A DNA stretch of 64,000 bases, from contig JACDTU010000017.1 of NCBI GenBank assembly GCA_022376465.1, forward strand, positions 558,001 to 622,000, read 5' to 3'. Each line of letters starts with the position of its first letter. The first letter of the stretch is position 1. The notes beneath the pieces were generated by a model. The model worked only from the letters and a program-made list of their open reading frames with translations, ran no database searches and was not told the DNA's origin. Positions 24,149 to 32,899 of this stretch are shown piece by piece. The stretch comes from Cubamyces lactineus. Taxonomy: Eukaryota; Basidiomycota; Agaricomycetes; Polyporales; Polyporaceae. The position numbers and the translations under genes were made by a program.

Positions 24149-24575
24149 CTAGGCAGAAGCTGAGGAGGAAGGTCGAAGAGGCCTGCTATGATCTGCAATG
24201 ATTTGTGTTGCAACATCCTCGTCGTACCATGGTGCACTCGACCATGCAGCAATGCACATCTTCACGTGGAACGTTTGCGAGGACATCAACTCTTGGTTCC
24301 AGTTGATTTGTGTTCGGCCCACAGAGAACTCACGGTCCGCTGGGGCCGTCGACGCTGTCCATCATTGTTAGTCCATTGAATGTGAGTTTACTGCGGTGTG
24401 GACATGCAAATACACGCACCAGGAGCTGAAGTGTATGCTAGACCCATGGCAGCGAGGCTCGGGGTTACCTTCAGCTGGCTATCCCAAAACTGAAGGACAG
24501 TCAAGCCTGGGGGAAGAGGGTGCGGTGGAAGGGAGAGGTAGTGTTTGATGTTATCGAAGTCGGATTGGTTGACTG
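24149..24575 (-). pseudogene. hAT transposase, C-terminal dimerisation fragment
   Basis: Read on the minus strand from the Gypsy boundary, the frame gives DFDNIKHYLSLPPHPLPPG, then FWDSQLKVTPSLAAMGLAYTSAP. After a probable intron (GTGCGT..GGACAG) come ASTAPADREFSVGRTQINWNQ and ELMSSQTFHVKMCIAAW, then stop TAG at 24151-24149. This follows the hAT dimerisation region: a YL...P.....L.FW...... P.LA.M pattern, then a PA...REFS.GR block and SSQT....C..AW. Everything upstream is missing: the frame stops at the first base of the Gypsy 5' LTR and does not resume beyond 39152. It is therefore a stub that cannot make an active transposase. Confidence 0.75.
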
Positions 24576-24803
24576 TGTTACGATGGTGCGTGACACGGCC
24601 ACTGTTACGGTTACGTCTTGGTCTTGTGACTTGTCCTATGCTTATGTATCGTGCTTACGTTCCGGAGGCCGAGCCTGCTGCGGCTTACTCGTGTGTTGTA
24701 TACTTAGCTCCATTCTCCCATGCCACGTCAGCGACACGTCAGTTATTCTCATGATTCGTCACCTCCATTCCCATGTACAGTCAGCCCCAGCTATACTTAG
24801 CCG
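24576..24803 (+). repeat. Gypsy 5' LTR, first part
   Basis: TGTTACGATGGTGCG onward matches 38684-38917 apart from one T/C change near the start and one missing GGTTAC unit. It ends with AGCCG at the Copia insertion. Confidence 0.9.
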
Positions 24804-25335
24804 TGTTGAACTTCCAGGTTATCGGCTGCGCCGGACCGGGAATGTGGACCTTGTGGCTGTGGCGCCTACAACGCGCACAGCATGGACTTTGTTCCTTTTA
24901 TGGACTGCTCAGTGTACGTACTGTAGTTGGACATTCTTTCATTCCCTCCATCTTTCCGTTGCGTTCTACACTGCTACGGATCCTTCCAGAGAGTTCTATA
25001 CCTATGACACCATATGTCGCGATACTCGCACCATGGTCTTACTCATTGTACATAGCGATCACATGCCTCCTTTCTTCGCTTACTCATGGCACTCCTCTCT
25101 CAGTATATAAGGAGGACATTCTTCGCCCCTGCTCTTCAGTCGTTCGCTCACAGACTGAAGAGTAAGTTCCCTTATTACCTATGGTTTATATGCAGTTACT
25201 TACTGAGTACTTGTAGCTTCTTTGTGTCGCTTACAGGTACTTATACTATGCAATATAGTCGTTCGCTCACAGACTGAAGACTTCTTTGTGTCGCTTACAG
25301 GTCGCTCCCAGCCTTCTAGGTTCAGAAGTTCGTCA
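24804..25335 (+). repeat. Copia 5' LTR
   Basis: TG..CA ended. A TATATAA box lies at 25104-25110. Downstream, two near-identical segments (CGTTCGCTCACAGACTGAAG, then CTTCTTTGTGTCGCTTACAGG) recur in the R/U5 part, one pair carrying a GTAAGT donor-like site. Confidence 0.95.
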
Positions 25336-25347
25336 GGTTATGAGCCC
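25336..25347 (+). promoter_or_regulatory. Copia primer-binding site, tRNA-Met anticodon-arm type
   Basis: GGTTATGAGCCC directly follows the LTR and is complementary to GGGCTCATAACC, the anticodon arm of initiator/methionine tRNA. Copia-type elements are known to prime from half-tRNA-Met fragments, which explains a match to the anticodon arm instead of the tRNA 3' end. Confidence 0.65.
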
Positions 25348-26307
25348 TGCGCTCTAACTTGTTGCTGCTTCTGTCGACATCTCTGCGCGCACCCTCCCTT
25401 CGTCGACATCGCTGTTGTGCACCCTCCCCTCCATAATTCCTTAACTCTTGACTGTTGCCCGCCGACACTGCTACCAGGGGGACATTTCTGCGCTCGTGAC
25501 GCAGCCCTGAGTGCTTTTACTATAGCCCTAGTACTCAGTAGGCTGTACAGCTCTTTGTAGCGAGCTCTTTCTAGTATCCCTGGGTCAGGCCTCGCACTTG
25601 CGACAGCCAGCCCTTGTATCCGGGTTCTTTAGGAACTTAGGACCGGAGGACAACCGTCTGGACCCTCCTTACGATACTCTTTTTGTCGGATAGCAGTACA
25701 TAGTTTTTCTTGGGCACAGTTGGCAACTTCTACCCAGATTTTCGGGCATTTCGGCTGTCTGGATCTCTGGTTCTCCTGAACAGGTGTTCCCATCTACCAG
25801 GACTTCTCGGTGCACACAGCAAGTCAATCATCGCGCTTTTTCTGAACCGTTTTGGAGCCGACCACAGCGGAACCTCTTGCCATAGACTCTGAGGAGGAAG
25901 TCGACGCCACTCTCGACAACCCTTCAGAATCATCTGCCTTTGATTGTTCTGGGCTTATCCACTTCTTCGACGTCGACGAGAACCTCGACCGTTACTACGA
26001 CCCAGAAGACGACAGCTACTTTGCTTGCGATAGCTTCCCCTGCCCTAATCGCTACCAGAACCTTCAAGAGCCTCCACCCGGTAACGTCTGGGCTGTAGTC
26101 CCAGAACCTTGGCAAGTTACTCCGCTTCCTCCTTCTTCGACAGAAGAAGAGGAAGACCTAGAATCAGTCTACGAGCCTTCACCTCTCCTTGCTCCCACAC
26201 CCCTTCCTCCGGACGCGCCTCTCCAATTCGTGCCTCCACAATCTCCACCTCCTACACTCGATCTAACTGAGAATCTCGTCGATTCGCCCCAATTCTTTCT
26301 CCTCACT

Positions 26308-29300
26308 ATGGGCGACATCAAACCTGAATCCGTCCCTCTCCTTTCTTCGGCCAGCCAGTACGCCGACTGGGCTGCAAAGATGAAGGGTCTCCTCATGTTC
26401 ATGAACTGCTGGGATGTAGTCTCTTCGGAGACGACTGAACCTACCGACGCTGAGGAGCGCAAGGAGTATAGGAAGAAGAATGCTCAGGCATGCGGTCTGC
26501 TCTTCATGCGGACTGGGCCTAGCTTCCACTATCTCCTCGAAACGAAGACGACCAATGGCACCTCCTCTCCGGCCAATCTCACTGCCAAAGAAATGTGGGA
26601 TGCGCTGAAAGACAAGTTTGGGAAACCGAACTCTGCGCACGTTTGGGGTCTCTTCGAGTCGCTCATCAGCGAGTCTCGCATGTCAGACCAGCGTTCGCTT
26701 CAGGATCAGATGAGTCGGATCGTCACGCGTATCCGCGAGATCTCGACCAACGGCCTGAAGTTAGAGGACAACATTCAGGCCCTCATCCTTCTCTCCAAGG
26801 TCCCGGAGTCCTACCGACCTATGATCTCTGCGCTCATGGCCACTATGGACCTCGACAAGATCACCGTCGATGTCATCCTCGAGAAGTCTCTCTCTGAGGA
26901 AGCCATGCGCAAGACCGGTCAGTCCGCTGCTCGGATCTCCAAGACCAAGCCCAAGCCGTCCGGCCCCTGCGACTTCTGTGGCAGTCAGACCCATCATGAG
27001 TCAACTTGCTACAAGAAGCACCCCGAGCTTCGCCCTAAGGGCAACAAGGGTAAGGGCAACGGTGGCAAGAAGAAGGACAAGGATAAGGAGAAGGACAAAG
27101 GGAAGGGAAAGGACAATTCTCATGACCATGCGCACGTCTCGGCCAATGTACTTGTAGCTGAATCCGGCTCTAACATGCACGCTTCTTTCTATGATGCGGC
27201 GAAAGCTGCTGCTGGTGTGCGGTATACTCGTTGGCTGATGGACTCTGGTGCATCTCAGCACGTCACTTGGTGCTTTGACGACTTCACCGAGTATGAACCC
27301 TTCGACAAACCGCTGACCTTCAATACCGCCTCATCTGGCGAAGGTTCGGTTATTCAGGGACTCGGTCAAGGCACTGTTAAAGCTGAGACTCTTGTCGATG
27401 GTCAACGGTGGACTATCACTCTTCCAAACGTCTGCTATGTGCCTGAGGCCTCTGCACGACTATTCTCCACCGGTACCATTGAGAAGAATGGTTATTCTCT
27501 CTTCCAAGGAGCGAGGAAGATGATGATCTTCGACAAGCAGCCGGAAGGCGCTGTCGACTCAGGCTCGACGATTCGCATCAAGGGTCGAAAGATCCTTGAG
27601 GCACCGTACAATCCTGCGAGCAATCTCTATGATTTGACTCTGGAGATTATCCTGAACAGGCATGTCCACCTAAACGTTCGCAGTTACAAGACCTGGCATC
27701 GTCGCTTTGGTCATGCAGGCAAGGAGCCTCTTCGCCATCTGCCTAAGAACGTTAAGGGTGTTGACCAGCTTGATCCCGCGGATGATGAACCATGTGAGGG
27801 TTGTGCCTTTGGCAAATCCCACAGACTCCCTTTCCCGTCGTCAGAAAAGCGTGCGGCTGAGCCCCTTGAGCTCGTTCACACTGATCTTGATGGGCCAATG
27901 CGCACTGCGTCAGTTGGCAGCGGATTCAAGTACTTCGCTAGCTTCATCGATGACTACTCCGGTCTCGCCCGTGCTTACTTCCTGAAGTACAAGTCGGACG
28001 CCTTCAAAGCGTTCAAGGACTTCAAGGCTTGGGCCGAGAATCAAACCGGGAGGAAAATCAAGCGAGTCCGCTCTGATCGTGGTGGGGAGTACACGTCAAA
28101 CGAGTTCTCTGAGCTTCTCCGCAGTCTAGGGATCGAGCACCACAAAACTATGCCTGATTCGCCTCAGCAGAATGGACGCGCTGAACGCTGGAACCGTACA
28201 ATCACTGAAAAGGCTCTGTCTATGCTTCATCATGCTGGACTTAGTCACGGTTTCTGGCAACTCGCTATCGAGGCAGCCGTTCACATCTACAATCGTCAGC
28301 CTATGCGTCGTCTGAAATGGCGATGCCCCATCACTCTGTGGGATGGGACCATCCCTGATGTGTCCTATTTCCGCGTTTTTGGCTGCAAAGCCTACGTTCA
28401 CGTGCAAAAGGACAAGCGCAAAGGGAAACTCGACATGAAGGCTGTCGAGATGATCTTTGTCGGGTATGAGCAGGGTTCCAAGGGGTATAAATTCTGGAAT
28501 CCAGCCACCCACTCTATCGTTGTATCTCGCGATGTGATCTTCGATGAAGAGTCTTTTCCTGCACGCAAGATTCCTGGCAATCGTCCTGTTACCCCAGACG
28601 ATAGTCCGTTCTCAGATCAAGAAGTCCCTTCAGACGATGCCTCCAATGCTGAGCCTGAAAACTTCGAGATCGATATCCCTCTTCCTATTCCTCTCCCAGA
28701 GGCTGCACCTCCTGCGCCTCCTGCACCTCCAGAACAACCTGCTCCCCCTTCTCCACAACAACCTAATCCACCACCTGCTGTTCCTCCGCCACGGCCTAAC
28801 CATCAGCGAAATCGTCATGAGCCAGTGGGAGGTCCTAGCATAGCGCGTGATCGCCCTCGTCGCGAAAACGTTCCTAGACCTCAGCGCTACAGGGACAGCG
28901 TGTACGGTGATGAGCCACCTGCAAAGGTTGATGCTCGAACAGATGCGGAAGGGAACTTGGAGGACGATGAACAAGTTGTACAATCTATCATTGCGATGCT
29001 CGCTGCCGCAACCCATAAGCCTGGCATTCCTAACTCTCATCGACAAGCCATGGCATCTCCAGACGCGGAGAAGTGGCGTGCAGCTGAGAAAGCAGAGTAC
29101 GACTCGCTCATTGAGAACAAGACCTGGCTTCTTGTGCCCAGGCCGAAGAACCGACAAGTCGTCGCCAATCGTTGGGTGTATGACATCAAGCATGATGGTC
29201 GGTACAAGGCTCGTCTTGTGGCCAAGGGTTTTACTCAGGTCTGGGGGGAGGATTACAATGAAACCTTTTCGCCTGTTGCGCGTTTTGAGTCAATTCGTTA

Positions 29301-30573
29301 CCTCCTCGCGCACGCTGCGCTTGAGGACTGGGACATCGAGTCGATGGATGTCAAAACGGCGTTCTTGAATGGCGACTTGGAGGAGGAGATCTACATGGAA
29401 CAGCCTGAGGGCTGGGTTGTTCCTGGCAAGGAAAACTTCGTGTGTCTGTTGCTGAAAGCTATTTACGGCTTGAAGCAGGCGTCTCGTCAATGGAACGCCA
29501 AGATACACCAAATCTTGCTAGATCTGGGATTCATACGGACATACTCTGATGCCGGAGTCTATGTATATCGGCGACATAGGGGGGATTCCGTCACGATCAT
29601 CGTTCTGTATGTCGACGATCTACTCCTCATGGGTGACAAGCCTGGCCATATTAAGGCTACCAAGGAGGCCTTGATGCAGCGGTTCAAGATGATGGATCTG
29701 GGTCCTGTCTCGCGTTTTCTTGGTCTGAACATTGTTCGCGATCGTAAAGCTCGAACGATTGACATCGACCAGATAGACTACATCCAGTCCGTTCTCGAAC
29801 GTTTTGACATGGCCGACTGCAAGCCGGCTCGCACTCCTCTCCCTGCTGGTGCTGTACTGGAGAAATCTAGTCACACCGCCGCCGATCACTCCCGGAAACG
29901 GTACCAGAGCCTAATTGGCAGTCTGCTCTATGCGACTTTGGGTACACGTCCGGATATCTCCTTCGCGGTCCAGAAGTTGTCTCAGTACAACTCTAATCCT
30001 AGTGACGCACACTGGAACTATGCCAAGTATGTTCTGCGGTACCTGCAAGGGACCAAAGACTACCGGTTGCGTTACTTCGGTTCCTCGAATGACGGTCTTT
30101 TGGGTTATTCAGACTCGGACTGGGCTGAGGACCGGGATGACCGCAGGTCCACTGGAGCTTACGTCTTCTTGATGGCGGGCGGCGCTATTTCCTGGCAGTC
30201 TAGGAAACAGCCGACTGTTTCGCTCTCCTCGACCGAGGCGGAATACAAGGCTGCGTCAGACGCTTGTCGTCAAGTTGTATGGCTTCGCACGTTTGGTGAA
30301 GAGTTGGGGGACGACATCTCTCGCCCTACACCCTTGTGTCTCGACAACCAAGGGTCCATCTTCTTATCGGTTAATCCAGTCACCGAGCGTCGCACGAAGC
30401 ACGTCGACGTCCAGTACCACTACACTCGCGAACAGGCTGAGTTAGGGACGATCGACATCTTCTACGTAGCGACAGAGGATCAACTAGCTGATTCCTTGAC
30501 GAAGAATGTCTCCTTCTCTATATTGGAGCGCTTCAGAAAGGCGATTGGTCTAGTCTCTCCCTCCGCAGTTTGA
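26308..30573 (+). CDS. Copia Gag-Pol polyprotein
   Basis: One frame of 1422 residues from the first ATG (26308, MGDIKPESVPLL). It stays open upstream to 25846, but only with non-ATG codons. Order: UBN2-type Gag; zinc knuckle CDFCGSQTHHESTC (about 26970); protease DSGASQH (27241); integrase HHCC (HRRFGHAG ... CEGCAFGKSH) and catalytic DDE residues in HTDLDGPM, SDRGGEYTSNEF and GRAERWNR; RT with KARLVAKGF, DVKTAFLNG and YVDDLLLMG; RNase H ending with SDSDWAED and STEAEYKAASDA. All catalytic motifs look intact and there is no stop or frameshift, in contrast to the host Gypsy pol. Copies RNA into DNA within cytoplasmic particles and integrates it. Confidence 0.93.
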   Translation: MGDIKPESVPLLSSASQYADWAAKMKGLLMFMNCWDVVSSETTEPTDAEERKEYRKKNAQACGLLFMRTGPSFHYLLETKTTNGTSSPANLTAKEMWDALKDKFGKPNSAHVWGLFESLISESRMSDQRSLQDQMSRIVTRIREISTNGLKLEDNIQALILLSKVPESYRPMISALMATMDLDKITVDVILEKSLSEEAMRKTGQSAARISKTKPKPSGPCDFCGSQTHHESTCYKKHPELRPKGNKGKGNGGKKKDKDKEKDKGKGKDNSHDHAHVSANVLVAESGSNMHASFYDAAKAAAGVRYTRWLMDSGASQHVTWCFDDFTEYEPFDKPLTFNTASSGEGSVIQGLGQGTVKAETLVDGQRWTITLPNVCYVPEASARLFSTGTIEKNGYSLFQGARKMMIFDKQPEGAVDSGSTIRIKGRKILEAPYNPASNLYDLTLEIILNRHVHLNVRSYKTWHRRFGHAGKEPLRHLPKNVKGVDQLDPADDEPCEGCAFGKSHRLPFPSSEKRAAEPLELVHTDLDGPMRTASVGSGFKYFASFIDDYSGLARAYFLKYKSDAFKAFKDFKAWAENQTGRKIKRVRSDRGGEYTSNEFSELLRSLGIEHHKTMPDSPQQNGRAERWNRTITEKALSMLHHAGLSHGFWQLAIEAAVHIYNRQPMRRLKWRCPITLWDGTIPDVSYFRVFGCKAYVHVQKDKRKGKLDMKAVEMIFVGYEQGSKGYKFWNPATHSIVVSRDVIFDEESFPARKIPGNRPVTPDDSPFSDQEVPSDDASNAEPENFEIDIPLPIPLPEAAPPAPPAPPEQPAPPSPQQPNPPPAVPPPRPNHQRNRHEPVGGPSIARDRPRRENVPRPQRYRDSVYGDEPPAKVDARTDAEGNLEDDEQVVQSIIAMLAAATHKPGIPNSHRQAMASPDAEKWRAAEKAEYDSLIENKTWLLVPRPKNRQVVANRWVYDIKHDGRYKARLVAKGFTQVWGEDYNETFSPVARFESIRYLLAHAALEDWDIESMDVKTAFLNGDLEEEIYMEQPEGWVVPGKENFVCLLLKAIYGLKQASRQWNAKIHQILLDLGFIRTYSDAGVYVYRRHRGDSVTIIVLYVDDLLLMGDKPGHIKATKEALMQRFKMMDLGPVSRFLGLNIVRDRKARTIDIDQIDYIQSVLERFDMADCKPARTPLPAGAVLEKSSHTAADHSRKRYQSLIGSLLYATLGTRPDISFAVQKLSQYNSNPSDAHWNYAKYVLRYLQGTKDYRLRYFGSSNDGLLGYSDSDWAEDRDDRRSTGAYVFLMAGGAISWQSRKQPTVSLSSTEAEYKAASDACRQVVWLRTFGEELGDDISRPTPLCLDNQGSIFLSVNPVTERRTKHVDVQYHYTREQAELGTIDIFYVATEDQLADSLTKNVSFSILERFRKAIGLVSPSAV

Positions 30574-30584
30574 ACGAGTGGGAG

Positions 30585-31116
30585 TGTTGAACTTCCAGGT
30601 TATCGGCTGCGCCGGACCGGGAATGTGGACCTTGTGGCTGTGGCGCCTACAACGCGCACAGCATGGACTTTGTTCCTTTTATGGACTGCTCAGTGTACGT
30701 ACTGTAGTTGGACATTCTTTCATTCCCTCCATCTTTCCGTTGCGTTCTACACTGCTACGGATCCTTCCAGAGAGTTCTATACCTATGACACCATATGTCG
30801 CGATACTCGCACCATGGTCTTACTCATTGTACATAGCGATCACATGCCTCCTTTCTTCGCTTACTCATGGCACTCCTCTCTCAGTATATAAGGAGGACAT
30901 TCTTCGCCCCTGCTCTTCAGTCGTTCGCTCACAGACTGAAGAGTAAGTTCCCTTATTACCTATGGTTTATATGCAGTTACTTACTGAGTACTTGTAGCTT
31001 CTTTGTGTCGCTTACAGGTACTTATACTATGCAATATAGTCGTTCGCTCACAGACTGAAGACTTCTTTGTGTCGCTTACAGGTCGCTCCCAGCCTTCTAG
31101 GTTCAGAAGTTCGTCA
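30585..31116 (+). repeat. Copia 3' LTR
   Basis: Same length and, by eye, same sequence as the 5' LTR (24804-25335). Followed by the second AGCCG target copy. Confidence 0.95.
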
Positions 31117-31356
31117 AGCCGTACTGAACATTCGCTTACTGATCCGGTCTATTATTAGTTCCGGTCATGTATATATAAGCCGAGGATCTTCTTCGAAGAA
31201 CCTCAGCTCGATCTGGTTATCTATTGCCTATTCACCGAACCCCGACTCGCCTCTTCTCAGAAGATCTTTGATCCCTGACTCGCCTCTTCGTTACTCTTCG
31301 AGGCGACGTGACCCCTAGCTCAGCCACCGCGTGACCGATCTAGGCTCGTCATAACA
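31117..31356 (+). repeat. Gypsy 5' LTR, second part
   Basis: Continues the Gypsy LTR after the Copia insertion and ends GTCATAACA. It holds a TATATAA box at 31172-31178 and a likely transcript start near 31200. Confidence 0.9.
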
Positions 31357-31358
31357 TT

Positions 31359-31368
31359 AGATCGAGCT
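31359..31368 (+). promoter_or_regulatory. Gypsy primer-binding site, putative self-priming
   Basis: AGATCGAGCT starts 3 bases after the LTR. It is the exact reverse complement of AGCTCGATCT at 31205-31214, which lies about 30 bases past the TATA box, where the mRNA 5' end should be. Tf1/sushi elements prime by folding the mRNA 5' end onto such a site. No tRNA 3' end match was seen. Confidence 0.6.
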
Positions 31369-31861
31369 CTCGAATCGCCGTCAATCTACCCAGATTTAGA
31401 CGACACCGATCGGCGCGGCTCTGGAATAGAGTGCGCCTGAACCCGACGAAACGGAAGAACAGCCGACAGTTTACTCGGCGAACAAGGAGACCAAGCTAGT
31501 ATACTACGGAGAAGACCAAGTTTACTGGGAAGACAAATCGTGGCACTTCACTCCTCACCCACTCACCTGGCAAGAGTGCCTTCAAATCTCCCCTGAATAC
31601 CGTGTCAAGTACAACGAACTAGCTGAAGAAGAACTCCCGGAGGAACCAGCGGCACCCGTGGAGACAGAAACCCGAACAGAACCGAACTCGCTGCTGACAT
31701 CCCCAGTCGACTTCACCACTCCACGAACTTCTCGAGTAGAAGTAGCGAGCAGCAGTGAATCAGAAGACACCTCTCAGCAAGGCGAGAGCTCGACAGAAGA
31801 ATCGGAAGAACCGATCGCCGCACCAGAAACCAAGGAAGACACCTCAGACGAATCAGAAGAT

Positions 31862-32899
31862 ATGGCCGAACAAAGACAGCAGGAACCCCAGGCAGCGGCC
31901 CCCGCACCACTCGTCGAACCGCGATACGAGCGAACCCCCGAGATGAAACTGAAGATGCCCCCGGAGTTTGAAGGGAAGCGAGGAGAGGTCGTTGAATGGC
32001 TGCAGAAATGCATGCTATACCTCTCTATCAACGAAGCAGCCTACAACACCGATCAGAAGAAGATCATCTTCTGCCTCATGCTGATGAACAGAGGGACATC
32101 CGGAGCATGGGCGAGGTCGTTTATCGAAGACACACAGGCACAAGCGGAGAAACAAGGACCAGGAACTCCTCTAAACTGGGGCACATGGCGGGACTTCTCC
32201 AAGCAACTCACTGAAGCCTTCGACGACGCCGACGCTCAGGCCAGTGCAAGAGTACTGCTGCGAAGCGTCCGCCAGGGCAAACGACCAGTGGAGGAGTACA
32301 TCACCGAATTCAAATCCCTGATCTCGCGCTGCGGTATCACCGACTATCGCATCATCGCCGACTTCTTCTACGAAGGATTGAATAGGCCACTGCACGAGAA
32401 GATCTTCGGGATGTACCCCATGCCTAACGACACGAACACCCTCTACATGAGAGCCGCGACACTGGAGCAGCAATGGTTGCTCAGCAAGACATACAATGGG
32501 AAGGGAAAGACCACGTACAACCCTACCTACAAGCCGCGCCAACACAGGACACGCGAACGAGACCCTGACGCCATGGACGTCGACCGAATGCTCCCAGAAG
32601 AACGTGAGAAGCACTACAAAGAAGGACGATGCTTCAATTGCCATCAAGTGGGACATTTGGCACGCCAATGCCCCCTCAAGAAGGGGAAGAACGGAGACCG
32701 GAAGGGGAAGACGAAAGCCCGAATCACGGAGGTAGCCGAAGAAGAGGACAGCGACGACGATTCCAAGTCCACCTCTACCCGAGCATCTAACTCCTCTAAG
32801 AAGCTCATCGCTGCATGCATCCGCCTCGCCCTCAAGGACCTCGATGACAAAGAAGACCGCAAGGACGTAGTATCCGACCTCCTGGACGGGGGTTTTTGA
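31862..32899 (+). CDS. Gypsy Gag
   Basis: From ATG 31862 (MAEQRQQEPQA) the frame gives 345 residues. It contains a retrotransposon Gag capsid block (PEFEGKRGEVVEWLQKC ... WGTWRDFSKQLTEAF ... VEEYITEFKSLISRCG) and one CCHC zinc knuckle, CFNCHQVGHLARQC (about 32632-32675), followed by a basic then acidic tail. The same frame is open without an ATG from 31429, and its content there looks coding. Gag ends GGF-TGA at 32897-32899 within a GGGTTTT slippery sequence leading to pol. Forms the particle shell and packages RNA. Confidence 0.88.
   Translation: MAEQRQQEPQAAAPAPLVEPRYERTPEMKLKMPPEFEGKRGEVVEWLQKCMLYLSINEAAYNTDQKKIIFCLMLMNRGTSGAWARSFIEDTQAQAEKQGPGTPLNWGTWRDFSKQLTEAFDDADAQASARVLLRSVRQGKRPVEEYITEFKSLISRCGITDYRIIADFFYEGLNRPLHEKIFGMYPMPNDTNTLYMRAATLEQQWLLSKTYNGKGKTTYNPTYKPRQHRTRERDPDAMDVDRMLPEEREKHYKEGRCFNCHQVGHLARQCPLKKGKNGDRKGKTKARITEVAEEEDSDDDSKSTSTRASNSSKKLIAACIRLALKDLDDKEDRKDVVSDLLDGGF
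32890..32896 (+). promoter_or_regulatory. Candidate -1 ribosomal frameshift site, GGGTTTT
   Basis: In the gag frame it reads G-GGT-TTT followed at once by the TGA stop. Slipping back one base places the ribosome in the pol frame (GGG-TTT-TTG-AAG). This fits the X-XXY-YYZ rule for -1 shifts. No downstream stem or pseudoknot was assessed. Confidence 0.55.

Larger units (their letters stand above)
24804..31116 (+). mobile_element. Ty1/Copia retrotransposon, apparently complete and recent
   Basis: Length 6313 bp. Two 532-bp LTRs (24804-25335 and 30585-31116) begin TGTTGAAC and end TTCGTCA, and I see no difference between them. The insertion site is duplicated: AGCCG at 24799-24803 and 31117-31121. 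A primer site directly follows the 5' LTR and a purine tract GAGTGGGAG (30576-30584) precedes the 3' LTR. A single uninterrupted gag-pol frame lies between. It is nested in the Gypsy 5' LTR, in the same orientation, and is younger than its host element. Confidence 0.95.

Noticed and set aside
25852..26307. Copia gag starting at 25852
   Set aside because: The codon there is TTG, not ATG. The first in-frame ATG is 26308; the upstream open stretch is reported as an observation instead.
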